The notes beneath the pieces were generated by a model. It was not told where the DNA came from. It searched no databases and saw only the letters and a list, made by a program, of their open reading frames with translations. The position numbers and the translations under genes are program-made. A stretch of DNA of 45,788 nt from Gemmatimonadota bacterium (GTDB lineage Bacteria > Gemmatimonadota > Gemmatimonadetes > Gemmatimonadales > GWC2-71-9), in NCBI GenBank assembly GCA_003222155.1, contig QHUU01000063.1:68794-114581 (forward strand). Reading direction: 5' to 3'. This document shows, piece after piece, positions 1 through 7,391 of this stretch (position 1 is its first letter; each line of letters opens with the position of its first letter).

Positions 1-81
1 AGAAGTAAATGACAGGGCCTACGGCGGTTGCGTTCGCAGGCGCGTCTTGTCACCATAACGACAGCATAGCGCCACCAGCAG

Positions 82-624
82 CTACGGGCGTTTGGGGGCC
101 TTGGCGCTGTCTTCCCGCACCGGAAACCCGATGGCGAGCCGGAAATCGCGCCACGCCGCGTCGTAGCTCTTCATGCGCTTGCCGAGTGCGAGGACCGTCG
201 GGCCGGGGGCGACGGCCGCGCTGTCCTCGCACGTCGTCGTGTACTTGATCAGCGAGTCCACCTGAGTGACGAGGCGCTTCGCCTTGAGCTGCACGGAATC
301 CTCGTACACGGTGGGGCTCATCTGGGGGCGCCCCCGTCTCAGGAAACCGCGGCTCGAGCCGCACAAGCCGGCGAGAAAGCGTCCGGCACGCCGCTGCGCC
401 GCCGAGTCGCGTCCTCCCGCGCGCGTGACCCGGCCCAGGGCGTCTTTGAGCTGCGCGATGCCGCGCGTCGCCGTGCGCAGCCCGTTCAGGAAACGTTTCT
501 GTTCGGGACTGGGCGGCGGCGGTGGCGGGGTGGACTCGGCCCGCGTCGAGTCCGGGAGCGAAGGCGGCGTCTGCGCCCCGAGCGGGATCGCAGCGAAACA
601 GATCAGCACGGCCAGACAGCGCAT
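82..624 (-). CDS. hypothetical exported protein
   Basis: I do not recognise a family. The 180-residue product begins with a clear signal peptide: positive residue at position 2, a hydrophobic core, and a likely cleavage after Gly-Ala-Gln near residue 18. This is followed by a low-complexity linker with a run of six prolines (about residues 32-40). The rest is charged and probably helical, with two cysteines (CGSS and TTCED) that could form a disulfide outside the cytoplasm. The reading frame stays open far upstream, to 1518, but I chose the ATG at 624 because the signal peptide begins exactly there and the upstream part reads antisense through the divergent gene at 670. The two genes are divergent with 45 bp between them. 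Function unknown. Confidence 0.7.
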   Translation of the reverse strand: MRCLAVLICFAAIPLGAQTPPSLPDSTRAESTPPPPPPSPEQKRFLNGLRTATRGIAQLKDALGRVTRAGGRDSAAQRRAGRFLAGLCGSSRGFLRRGRPQMSPTVYEDSVQLKAKRLVTQVDSLIKYTTTCEDSAAVAPGPTVLALGKRMKSYDAAWRDFRLAIGFPVREDSAKAPKRP

Positions 625-657
625 CAGGATCCTCTGGGTGTCACGGGAAGCCCTGGT

Positions 658-663
658 TATAAT
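658..663 (+). promoter_or_regulatory. consensus -10 box immediately upstream of the gene at 670
   Basis: A perfect TATAAT lies six bases before the ATG at 670. No good -35 box is visible at the expected distance, although a TG pair sits just upstream of the box. If used, transcription would start at or within a base or two of the ATG, giving a leaderless mRNA. No Shine-Dalgarno sequence precedes this ATG, which agrees with that reading. Confidence 0.45.
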
Positions 664-669
664 GTCACA

Positions 670-1296
670 ATGACCGTTCCCGCAACCTCGCGCCAGACCC
701 GCACGTTCGAAGATCGCGCCGAAGCCCTGGCGCATTTCTTCCTGCGGGCCGGGGAAGCACCGCGGCTGCTCGCCTACGACGACGCGGTCGGCTGCCCGCT
801 CGACCAGGCCATCGCCGCACTGGAGTGGACGGTCGCGGTCGGTATCCTCGCCGCCGACGATCTGATGCACGCCGCGCGCGTGGGCGCCGACAGCGCCGCG
901 GCCGTCGTGGAGCGCAAGGACGGCGATCAGCGGGTGTTCATCTACCTCGGGCCCCGCATGGACGCGCCTCCCGCCGACCCCTACGAAGGGACGCTCCTGT
1001 ACGACGAGCCCGGCGTGCGCGCGTACATCTTTGCGCAGCGCGTGCACGCCATCGCGCACTTCCTCCGCGCCAGTCTCGGACTCGGCGCCGTCATCGCGAT
1101 GCTGGGCCGTCGCGCGCCCGAGCTGCGCCACGTCCGCCGTTGGCTGCAGGCGGTGTTCGCCGAGCCCGCGGGAGAGACCGGATCCACCCGCATGCTCGCA
1201 GGCTGGTTCGCCACTGGAGGCGCGGGCGTCCTGCTCCTCCCCCCCCACGCTGACGAGCCCTACACGTACTGTGAGGTGGGAACTGAAGGAGGTTAG
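670..1296 (+). CDS. hypothetical cytosolic protein
   Basis: A 208-residue protein with no recognised family, signal peptide or membrane segment. It is rich in Ala, Arg and acidic residues. Codon use, with G or C at third positions, is typical of the window and supports real coding. The middle carries a motif-like stretch around FIYLGPRM. The last codons (Gly-Thr-Glu-Gly-Gly-stop) run into the 9-nt GGAGGTT repeat array, so the present C-terminus may have been set by expansion of that array. It is divergent from the exported protein at 82-624 and probably transcribed from the TATAAT at 658. Confidence 0.65.
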   Translation: MTVPATSRQTRTFEDRAEALAHFFLRAGEAPRLLAYDDAVGCPLDQAIAALEWTVAVGILAADDLMHAARVGADSAAAVVERKDGDQRVFIYLGPRMDAPPADPYEGTLLYDEPGVRAYIFAQRVHAIAHFLRASLGLGAVIAMLGRRAPELRHVRRWLQAVFAEPAGETGSTRMLAGWFATGGAGVLLLPPHADEPYTYCEVGTEGG

Positions 1297-1388
1297 GGAG
1301 GTTCGGGAGGTTCTGGAGGTTGTGGAGGTCGCGTCCGATCCTGACCAACCTCCCCAACCTCCACCAACCTGCTGTTCGTAAACCTCCA
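1288..1388. repeat. inverted array of a 9-nt unit (GGAGGTTNN / CCAACCTCC)
   Basis: Left arm: five consecutive 9-nt units starting at 1288, 1297, 1306, 1315 and 1324, each beginning GGAGGT(T). Right arm: the complementary unit CCAACCTCC at 1345 and 1354, a degenerate copy at 1363, and a stray AACCTCC near 1381. The arms can pair into a long hairpin in several registers. The array begins in the last codons of the upstream gene. The GGAGGT units look like Shine-Dalgarno sequences, but no start codon is suitably placed. There is no U-run after the right arm, so this is not a standard intrinsic terminator. The 130 bases that follow, up to the promoter at 1519, hold nothing I can identify. Confidence 0.85.
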
Positions 1389-1518
1389 CAAACGTGCTTT
1401 TCTGTTGATTCACAACTCCACATCGTGTGGACGGGCGCGGCAATGGCAAACGCAGGGCTAGGTTACCTTCCACATCCGATGCACACTGAAGTGAGCTAAC
1501 CCGAAGAAACATCGGCAC

Positions 1519-1546
1519 TTGCGCGTCCGAAACAGGTCCCTATATT
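1519..1546 (+). promoter_or_regulatory. sigma70-like promoter for the ncRNA candidate
   Basis: TTGCGC (1519-1524) and TATATT (1541-1546) are separated by 16 bases. Initiation is expected near 1552-1555, just before a region that is non-coding on both strands but rich in stems and ends in a terminator hairpin. Confidence 0.5.
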
Positions 1547-1552
1547 GATGCC

Positions 1553-1985
1553 ACGCGGCTTGAAGGGAAGGGTCGGGACCTGGTGTCTCAGCTACGCCTT
1601 CAAGACGGGTCCGAGCGGAAATTCCGGGGAGACCGCCGATGCAAACAAGGGCTCAGGCGGCCGGCGATCCGGGAGCAGGCTCTCCGGCTCGGATAGATAG
1701 GGCCAGTCGCGTGCCCTATCCGCGTCGACGTGGTGCCTCGACGTGCAGTGCGGAAGGTCGGTCCGCGACCCGATCTGACCCGCAGCACTCACATCGGTGA
1801 ACCTTGCGGCCCGGCCAGGCTGCTTGGGGATGGAAGCCGGAGCTCCTGTTCGCCCTACCGAGCGACGAATCAGTCAACCGGCGGCGGCAGGATGAAGAAC
1901 GGAGGGAGCAATCCCCCGGCTCCGGGTAACCGATGTGCGGAGCCCCCGGGCGGCAGTCGATGCCGTCTCGGGGGCTTCGTGTTTA
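1553..1985 (+). ncRNA. candidate structured ncRNA, about 430 nt, family not recognised
   Basis: No convincing protein is encoded here, yet the stretch has a promoter at its left end, a strong terminator hairpin at its right end, and many complementary segments. Perfect helices I can see: 1559-1566 with 1597-1604 (CTTGAAGG/CCTTCAAG), 1696-1703 with 1713-1720 (GATAGGGC/GCCCTATC, 9-nt loop), 1756-1760 with 1766-1770, 1811-1815 with 1836-1840, and a long-range 9-bp helix 1790-1798 with 1929-1937 (CACATCGGT/ACCGATGTG). The size would suit RNase P RNA, but its near-universal GAGGAAAGTCC core is absent. The SRP, tmRNA and 6S hallmarks are also missing. It could instead be a long 5' leader of the deacetylase at 1998. 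Orientation rests on promoter and terminator. Confidence 0.5.
1941..1985 (+). terminator. intrinsic terminator hairpin at the end of the ncRNA candidate
   Basis: AGCCCCCGGG (1941-1950) plus CGGCA (1951-1955) pairs with TGCCG (1961-1965) and CTCGGGGGCT (1967-1976): about 15 bp with one bulged base and a 5-nt loop. A modest U-rich tail follows (GTGTTTATCTT). It lies only about 13 bases before the next start codon, at 1998, so it could also work as an attenuator for that gene. Confidence 0.6.
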
Positions 1986-1997
1986 TCTTGACCGCCG

Positions 1998-2702
1998 ATG
2001 ACGTGGACGCTGCCCCTCACCGCCCTCGGCACCGTGCTGGGCGCCTGGGCCTACGGCACTTACGAGCCCAATAGCCCGCTGTTCGGGCGCGTGATCGGCC
2101 GCGGGTCGCGCGCGGGGCGCGTGGCCTACCTCACGTTCGACGACGGGCCCAACCCCGCGGCCACCGAGCCGATCCTCGAGACCCTCGCGACCGAGGGCAT
2201 CCCCGCGGCCTTTTTCATGGTCGGCGAGCACGTGCGGCGCTTTCCCCGCATCGCGCATCGCGTCGCCGCGGCGGGCCATCAGATCGGCAACCACACGCTG
2301 CGCCACCGCAAGCTGCACTTCGCCGGCCCGGCCCGAATCCGTGAGGAGCTCGAGCGCACCCACGCGCTGATCGTCGAGACCACGGGGCGGGCGCCGCGGG
2401 TGTTCCGCGCCCCGCACGGGTACCGCAATCCGTTCGTCGCGCGAGCCACGCGCCGGCTCGGATATACCGTCTTCGGCTGGACCTTCGGCGTGTGGGACTC
2501 GGACCCGCGTGTGGCGGCGGAGGAAATCCGGCGGCGCGTGCGCGCCAGGCTCCGCCCCGGCGCCATCGTGCTGTTGCACGACGGGGACGGATACGATCCG
2601 CGCGGTGACCGGAGTCGGACGGTGGCGGCCCTGCCGGGCATCATCGCGGATGCGCGCGCCGCCGGCTACACGTTCGGCTCGCTCGCGGAGCTCGTCGCCT
2701 GA
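1998..2702 (+). CDS. polysaccharide deacetylase (NodB / carbohydrate esterase 4 family)
   Basis: A metal-dependent N- or O-deacetylase acting on cell-envelope polysaccharide, such as peptidoglycan or chitin-like glycans. The NodB motifs are in order: TFDDGP at about residues 46-51 (catalytic base and metal Asp), His-x3-His in NHTLRH at about 99-103 (metal ligands), RAPHGYRNP (motif 3), and LLHDGDG (motif 5 with the catalytic His). The N-terminus is hydrophobic (about residues 5-20), which suggests a membrane anchor or uncleaved signal. At 234 residues it is a minimal single-domain member. Its stop codon shares one base with the next start (TGATG), so it is translationally coupled to the UPF0104 membrane protein. 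Substrate cannot be told from sequence. Confidence 0.9.
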   Translation: MTWTLPLTALGTVLGAWAYGTYEPNSPLFGRVIGRGSRAGRVAYLTFDDGPNPAATEPILETLATEGIPAAFFMVGEHVRRFPRIAHRVAAAGHQIGNHTLRHRKLHFAGPARIREELERTHALIVETTGRAPRVFRAPHGYRNPFVARATRRLGYTVFGWTFGVWDSDPRVAAEEIRRRVRARLRPGAIVLLHDGDGYDPRGDRSRTVAALPGIIADARAAGYTFGSLAELVA

Positions 2703-3625
2703 TGTCGAGGCGGTGGCGCTGGGTGTGGTGGCTCCTGGGCCTCGTGGGCGTCGGCTTCGCACTCAAGTTCTTCACGGCGTTTCCGTGGCGCGTCACTTTC
2801 GCCGCGCTGCTCGGCGCCAACCCATGGCTGCTCGCCATCGCGTTCGCGGCCAATCTCTCGTCGCTCGTCGCCAAAGGATGGGGGTGGCACCTGGTGCTGA
2901 AGCCCGCGGCGCCCCACAGTTGGCGGCACGCCCAGGAGGCGAACCTGGTGGGTGCCGCGGTGAACGATCTGTCGGTGGCCGTGGCGGGGGAAGCGGCGCG
3001 CGTGCACGTGATCGCGCAGCGGGCGGGCGTGCCGATCGCCGCCGCCGTGTCGTCGGTGGTGTGGACCCGGCTGGCCGAGGCGCTCGCGCTGGCGGTGTTC
3101 CTGATCATGGCGCCCAGCCTGCTCGAGCTCGAGCCCTGGCTGCGGGTGCTGCAGGTGGGAGTGGGGCTGGCGCTGGTCGTCGTGCTCCTGCTCGCCTGGG
3201 CGCGCGGCTGGTCGTGGCTCGCGGACCAGCTGCCACCCGCGCTGGCCGCCCGCTTGGCGGTGCTGCGCACCATGGGGCGGGGCGGGCGGCTGCTCCTGCC
3301 CACCCTGTTCGCCCTGTACAACTGGGCAACGCAGTGGGCGACCTACCATCTCGTGCTGCGCGCGACCCACGTCCCGGTGTCTCTGGCCGCGTCGTTTACG
3401 GCCCTCATCGCGGCGAATCTGAGCGGCCTGTTTCGCCCCACGCCGGCCAACGTTGGTGTGACCCAGGCCGCGCTCGTGGTGGGCCTGCTGCCGTTCGGGG
3501 TGGCGCCGGAGCAAGCGGTGGCCGCGGGGCTGGCGCTGCAGGGGCTGCAGGTGCTTCCGGTGCTGCTGCTGGGTGCGATGGTGACCGGCTGGCGACTGCT
3601 CAAGCTCGAGACCGAGCTCGCCTAA
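2702..3625 (+). CDS. UPF0104 / lysylphosphatidylglycerol synthase-type transmembrane protein
   Basis: A 307-residue polytopic membrane protein with about seven or eight hydrophobic segments, resembling the flippase-like transmembrane domain of MprF (YbhN/AglD group). A family-like motif, LSGLFRPTPANVGVTQAA, is present in the C-terminal half (around residues 235-255). Lone domains of this type are often found with glycosyltransferases or lipid-linked sugar enzymes. Here it overlaps the polysaccharide deacetylase by one base, which suggests a joint role in moving or modifying a lipid-linked envelope glycan. That pairing is inference. The soluble aminoacyl-transfer domain of full MprF is absent. 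Confidence 0.85.
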   Translation: MSRRWRWVWWLLGLVGVGFALKFFTAFPWRVTFAALLGANPWLLAIAFAANLSSLVAKGWGWHLVLKPAAPHSWRHAQEANLVGAAVNDLSVAVAGEAARVHVIAQRAGVPIAAAVSSVVWTRLAEALALAVFLIMAPSLLELEPWLRVLQVGVGLALVVVLLLAWARGWSWLADQLPPALAARLAVLRTMGRGGRLLLPTLFALYNWATQWATYHLVLRATHVPVSLAASFTALIAANLSGLFRPTPANVGVTQAALVVGLLPFGVAPEQAVAAGLALQGLQVLPVLLLGAMVTGWRLLKLETELA

Positions 3626-3708
3626 AAAGCGACGGCGTGCGGGCGAAACGGGTGCCTCGCCGGTCGCGACGCACCCCTAGCTTCGCCGCTGTGTCACCCA
3701 CGTATCGA

Positions 3709-3936
3709 ATGCCGGACGCCGCCACGCGGCGACGGGAGGTGCACATCTCGGAAGTCCGCCACGCCCTCGCCGCCGCGCGGTGCGCGGCTCGCCTGGCCGG
3801 GCTCGGGACGCGCGAGCTCGTGGTGCGGGAGCTGCTGCTCACCATGATCGACCAGACCGATCGCGCGGAGCGCGGCGTGGCACGTCTTCTCTCGACGCCG
3901 TCGCGTGACGCCTGTGCGCGACGCCTTCGCCTTTAA
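3709..3936 (+). CDS. small hypothetical protein
   Basis: A possible 75-residue helical protein, rich in Arg and Ala with regularly spaced Leu/Val. An alternative GTG start lies at 3691. It has no recognised domain. Support is modest: it fills the gap between the UPF0104 gene and the convergent protease gene, shows GC-rich third codon positions, and its stop overlaps the stop of the M48 gene (shared TTAA at 3933-3936). It could be non-coding. Confidence 0.35.
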   Translation: MPDAATRRREVHISEVRHALAAARCAARLAGLGTRELVVRELLLTMIDQTDRAERGVARLLSTPSRDACARRLRL

Positions 3937-4934
3937 CGCTTGTCCTGCTTCAGTTGGGCGTATCCCATCCCGCGCAGAATCGCGATGCGTTTGGCCATGG
4001 GCGGGTGCGTGGCGAGGGCGTCGGCGAACAGGCCGTCGTGGCTCGTCAGCCGTCGCCCCAGGGGATCCGCGATACACAAGTGAGCGGCCCCGCGCTTGAT
4101 GTGCGCGGTCGGGGCGTCGGCGCCCTCGATTTTCTGGAGCGCGCTCGCCAGCGCGAGCGGGTTGCGCGTGAACTGGGCGCTCATCGCGTCGGCGAGATAC
4201 TCCCGCTTCCGGCTCACGCCCAGCGCGAGCAGCTGGGCGATGATCGGAGCCAGGATCCACGAGACGATCCACACCACGAGCAGGATGAGGACGAGCGGGC
4301 TGGGCTTTCGCTCGTCGCTCGACCCCCCGCCCGGTCGCAGCACGCGCGACGTCCCGTCGTGCATCAGGGCCACGGCTCCGACCAACGCGGCGAGCATCGT
4401 CATGAGGCGCACGTCGAGGTTCTTGACGTGCCCCAGCTCATGGGCCACGACCCCCTGGAGCTCGTCGCGCGTGCACAGATCGAGCACGCCCTGGGTGACC
4501 GCGACGTGCGAATGGAGGGGGTCCGTGCCGGTCGCAAATGCATTCGGATCGGGGTCGTCGACGATCCAGATTCGGGGACGCGGCACACCGGCGGCGATCG
4601 CCATCTCCTCCACCACGTTGACGAGCTGCCGCTCCTTGTCGGTTCGCGGGTCGACGATCTCCCGGGCGCCCGTGGACCACAGCACCTTCTGGGGCCCGGT
4701 CCGGTATGCGTACCAGGCGATCGCCGCGGCGGCCAGCGAGAGGCCGATGCCGAACCAGGGAAAGGCGTGGTGATAGGCGTAGCGGGGCGCGTCGCGCGTG
4801 AAGAGGTAATAGATGTAGTCACCACCGAATCCCAGCCACGCGAAGAACGCCACGAAGCCGGCCACGAGCACGACGGTGCGCCGGCGATTGGCTTCCTGTT
4901 GTTGGAACAGGTTCAGGGAGGCTTCGTCGCTCAC
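3933..4934 (-). CDS. htpX: M48-family membrane zinc metalloprotease (HtpX-like)
   Basis: An integral-membrane metalloprotease for quality control of membrane proteins. The 333-residue product has two N-terminal hydrophobic segments (about residues 20-46 and 57-77), the catalytic HELGH at about 165-169, two further hydrophobic segments (about 178-192 and 213-235), and the third zinc ligand Glu in KREYLADA (about 245). This is the normal HtpX plan. The GTG start at 4934 was chosen because it overlaps the lemA stop (GTGA) and is followed directly by family-like sequence. LemA and M48 proteases are commonly adjacent and probably cooperate at the membrane. This is the last gene of a five-gene minus-strand run. 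Confidence 0.92.
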   Translation of the reverse strand: MSDEASLNLFQQQEANRRRTVVLVAGFVAFFAWLGFGGDYIYYLFTRDAPRYAYHHAFPWFGIGLSLAAAAIAWYAYRTGPQKVLWSTGAREIVDPRTDKERQLVNVVEEMAIAAGVPRPRIWIVDDPDPNAFATGTDPLHSHVAVTQGVLDLCTRDELQGVVAHELGHVKNLDVRLMTMLAALVGAVALMHDGTSRVLRPGGGSSDERKPSPLVLILLVVWIVSWILAPIIAQLLALGVSRKREYLADAMSAQFTRNPLALASALQKIEGADAPTAHIKRGAAHLCIADPLGRRLTSHDGLFADALATHPPMAKRIAILRGMGYAQLKQDKR

Positions 4935-5515
4935 GTCTTCGGCTTGAGGGAGAGATCGACCTGCGGCACGGCCTTCTCGCCCTGGTCTTCGATCTCCCAC
5001 AGGTCGGCGGGTTGCGCTTTGGCGAGGCCGGCGACGAGGCTCGTCGGGAACTGCTGCTGCTTCGTGTTGTACTGCGTCGCCGTGTCGTTGTACAGCTGTC
5101 GGGCGAAGGCCACCTTGTTCTCGGTCGACGTCAGCTCTTCCTGCAGCTGGCCGATGTTGCCGGTGGCCCGGAGCTGCGGGTACTGCTCCACCACCACCAT
5201 CAGGCGCTGCAGGGCGGAAGACAGGACATTTTCGGCCCGGCTGATCTGCTTGATGCCCTCGGGGCCCGTCGCGTTGACCTTGACCGCCTGATTGCGGGCC
5301 TGGATCACGGCCTCCAGGGTGGACTTCTCGAAGTCCATCGCGCCCCGGACGGCGTTCACCAGGTTGGGGATGAGATCGTGGCGGCGTTTGAGCTGGACGT
5401 CGATCTGCTTGAAGGCGTTGAGCGTCTGGTTCTTGAGAGCGATGAGCCCGTTGTAGGCCGCGATGGGCCACGCTGCCACCACGACCAGAACGATCAGGAA
5501 TGCGAGCGGCGCCAT
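4931..5515 (-). CDS. lemA: LemA family membrane protein
   Basis: A 194-residue protein with one N-terminal transmembrane helix (about residues 3-21) followed by the helical LemA domain. Family hallmarks include YNGLIALKNQTLNAFKQIDV and KRRHDLIPNLVNAVRG, then a long helical bundle with ENVLSSALQRLMVVVEQYP, and ending in FARQLYNDTATQYN. The function of LemA is not settled; it is usually linked to an M48 protease, as it is here by a GTGA overlap. A GGAG ribosome-binding site precedes the ATG. It follows the MerR-type regulator by only 27 bp on the same strand, so it is probably in the same transcript as the three regulators upstream. Confidence 0.92.
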   Translation of the reverse strand: MAPLAFLIVLVVVAAWPIAAYNGLIALKNQTLNAFKQIDVQLKRRHDLIPNLVNAVRGAMDFEKSTLEAVIQARNQAVKVNATGPEGIKQISRAENVLSSALQRLMVVVEQYPQLRATGNIGQLQEELTSTENKVAFARQLYNDTATQYNTKQQQFPTSLVAGLAKAQPADLWEIEDQGEKAVPQVDLSLKPKT

Positions 5516-5542
5516 GTGAGCTCCGTGTCGAAGTGAGTCCTC

Positions 5543-6181
5543 TTACGCGGTGTTGGGTGGGAGGAGTTTCGCAAGCGCCTGTCGCACCGCCTCCGCGACC
5601 GCCGGGTCGTCGGGCCCGAGCCGCGCCAGGGGGTGGGCGGTCTCGATGTGGAGTTCGACGCCCCGTCCGATCGGAATGCGGCGCCAGGAGCTCGCGCTTT
5701 CGGGGTCGCGGGTCGCGTCGCGCGCCATCCACGCGGTCAACGCCCGTCCCGATCTCCCGCGCGGCGGAGCGCCCTTGCTCTTGAGGGGCAGCTGGTCCGG
5801 CACCGGCAGCGAAGCGCCCAGCGCCTGTGCCGCCCGTCGCTCCAGCACGTCGCCCGTCTGGTCCTGCATGTCCTTGGTGATCGCCGCCAGGGTCGCTCCC
5901 TCCATCTGCCGGAGCTTGATCCACAGCAGCTGGAGAAAGTGACGATAGGAGTACGTCGCGGCCGTGCCCCGTCCTTCGGGGGGACTCACCAGGCCTTTGG
6001 TCACGTAGAAGCGGATGGTGCGCTCGCTCGGCTGGGCGCGCGCCGCCGCGTTGATCGGCGTGATCGCCGAGGCGTCGAGGATCGCGCCGACCAGCGCCGC
6101 CAGGTCGCGGAGATTCCAGGGTGCGAGGCTGCGGTATTCCCGCAGGACCTGCACCGGCTCGTGGTGTGGTGCGCCCGTCAC
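5543..6181 (-). CDS. MerR-type transcriptional regulator
   Basis: A 212-residue regulator. A MerR-like winged helix lies at about residues 45-95: SERTIRFYVTKGLVSPP matches the usual helix-turn-helix followed by the wing, then YSYRHFLQLLWIKLRQMEGATLAAI matches the second helical pair and start of the coiled coil. The C-terminal part (about 150-212) contains GRGVELHIETAHPL, a likely sensory or dimerisation module that I cannot name. The GTG at 6181 is preferred because it overlaps the stop of the receiver gene (GTGA) and lies just before conserved sequence. The N-terminal extension of about 40 residues before the helix-turn-helix is longer than in classic MerR. Target genes are unknown; lemA and htpX just downstream are the obvious candidates. 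Confidence 0.75.
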   Translation of the reverse strand: MTGAPHHEPVQVLREYRSLAPWNLRDLAALVGAILDASAITPINAAARAQPSERTIRFYVTKGLVSPPEGRGTAATYSYRHFLQLLWIKLRQMEGATLAAITKDMQDQTGDVLERRAAQALGASLPVPDQLPLKSKGAPPRGRSGRALTAWMARDATRDPESASSWRRIPIGRGVELHIETAHPLARLGPDDPAVAEAVRQALAKLLPPNTA

Positions 6182-6588
6182 GCCTCCGCCCCTCCCCGCC
6201 CGCGCTCGTCGGCGAGGCGGAACACGGCGGCCAGCCAATCCGTGACCTGGTGCAGGTTGAACGGCTTGCGGATGACCGTGCAGCGGTGCCGCTCGAGCCA
6301 GCTCCGCACCTCCTCCGCCTCCGCGTCCCCGGTCATGATCGCGATGCGCCCTTCGAGCGCCGGCCAGCGGTGGATGATGGCGAGATACAGGGCCAGCCCC
6401 GACATGGTCGGCAGGTGAATGTCCAGGAGCAACGCGTCCGGTTGCGCGGAGGCGAGCAGCTGATACGCGGTCTCGGCGCTTCCCGCGGCGATCACGCGAT
6501 GGCCCGCCCGCGTGAGCGAGCGCTCCAGCACGCGGCGCAGCGGCGCCTCGTCGTCCACCACGAGGATCGTGCGCGCGTGCTCGCTCAT
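6178..6588 (-). CDS. stand-alone response-regulator receiver (CheY-like)
   Basis: A 136-residue single receiver domain. The conserved residues are visible: acidic pair in VVDDEAPL (about residues 11-12), the phospho-acceptor Asp in LLLDIHLP (about 56), the Thr in IAIMTGDAE (about 85) and the Lys in VIRKPFNL (about 107). No output domain follows, so it likely signals by protein contact. It overlaps both neighbours by 4 nt (ATGA upstream, GTGA downstream), which places it between an AraC-type and a MerR-type regulator in one transcript. No histidine kinase gene is present in the window. Confidence 0.88.
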   Translation of the reverse strand: MSEHARTILVVDDEAPLRRVLERSLTRAGHRVIAAGSAETAYQLLASAQPDALLLDIHLPTMSGLALYLAIIHRWPALEGRIAIMTGDAEAEEVRSWLERHRCTVIRKPFNLHQVTDWLAAVFRLADERGRGGAEA

Positions 6589-7382
6589 GAGACCGACGCC
6601 TGCGCGCCGGCGGGCGTCAGGAAGCCCCGCACCACGCGCGCCAGCGCCTCGTCCGGACCGAGCGACAGCCGCATCTCGCCGGCGGTGAGGCCGAGGTAGG
6701 CGCGCGCGTGCAACTGCAGCGTCTTCGTCTGCGCGTACCCGAGCCGCTTCGCCACATCCTCGATGGTGAAGCCGGGGTCCTGCAGCAGCCGATGCGCGTA
6801 CAGCACGCGCGCGGCCGAGAGGAAATGCCGGGGCGACGGCAGCCCCACCCGGGTGAACCAGCGCTCGCACGTGCGGCGGTCCACCCGCGCGCGCACGGCC
6901 ACCTGACTCACCGTCTGCACCTGCCCCGGGGCGCGCAGGGCCTCCTCCAACACCCAGCGGAGCTCGCTCGGCAGCGGCGCGAGCGCGTCGGCGAGCTGGT
7001 CGAGCAGCTGCCGCGACGAGGAGCGTGCTTCCTCCTGACTCAGCACGTCCCGCAACCGCGTCGGGTGGTCGTCATAGTTCGCGAACACCACGTGCTGGAT
7101 GCCGCGCTGGCCAAGCGCGAGCAGCACGCCCGCCGTCCGTGGTGTGAGCGTCGTGTACAGGATGAGGGGAAGCGAGGGGAACAGCACGCGCAGCCGCTCG
7201 ATCTCCTGCGAGCGGGCGTCGCCGGACAAGAGGGGGTCCACGACGGCGAGCTCGACGGGGCGCCCGCGAATCACCGTCAGGACGTCGTCCCAGGTCAGCG
7301 CGTGCACGACGCTGAACCGCTCTCCGGCACTGCGGCGCAGCTTATGGAATTGGACGTCAGGCACGGCCGCTAGGACGAGCAT
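6585..7382 (-). CDS. AraC-type regulator with a degenerate receiver-like N-terminus
   Basis: A 265-residue protein. Residues about 1-115 have the alternating strand/helix pattern of a receiver domain (ELAVVDPLL, LPLILYTTLTPR, IQHVVFANYDD), but the acidic pair and conserved Lys are missing, so it is probably a pseudo-receiver. Residues about 165-245 form an AraC/XylS double helix-turn-helix (RARVDRRTCERWFTRVGLPSPRHFL is split here as RARVDRRTCERWF and VGLPSPRHFL; then TIEDVAKRLGYAQTKTLQLHARAYLG). It is the first gene of the five-gene minus-strand run leading to lemA and htpX. An A-tract-rich stretch lies directly upstream of its start codon. Confidence 0.8.
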   Translation of the reverse strand: MLVLAAVPDVQFHKLRRSAGERFSVVHALTWDDVLTVIRGRPVELAVVDPLLSGDARSQEIERLRVLFPSLPLILYTTLTPRTAGVLLALGQRGIQHVVFANYDDHPTRLRDVLSQEEARSSSRQLLDQLADALAPLPSELRWVLEEALRAPGQVQTVSQVAVRARVDRRTCERWFTRVGLPSPRHFLSAARVLYAHRLLQDPGFTIEDVAKRLGYAQTKTLQLHARAYLGLTAGEMRLSLGPDEALARVVRGFLTPAGAQASVS

Positions 7383-7391
7383 GAATCCCCT

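Noticed and set aside
625-1518. Long minus-strand frame extending the exported protein at 82-624 to 478 residues
   Set aside because: It runs antisense through the gene at 670, has frame-shadow composition, and the signal peptide begins only at 624.
1553-1985. RNase P RNA, tmRNA, SRP RNA or 6S RNA
   Set aside because: Size would suit RNase P RNA, but the GAGGAAAGTCC core is absent; no tRNA-like ends or tag for tmRNA; no GGAAGG-type SRP loop with AGCA; too long for 6S.
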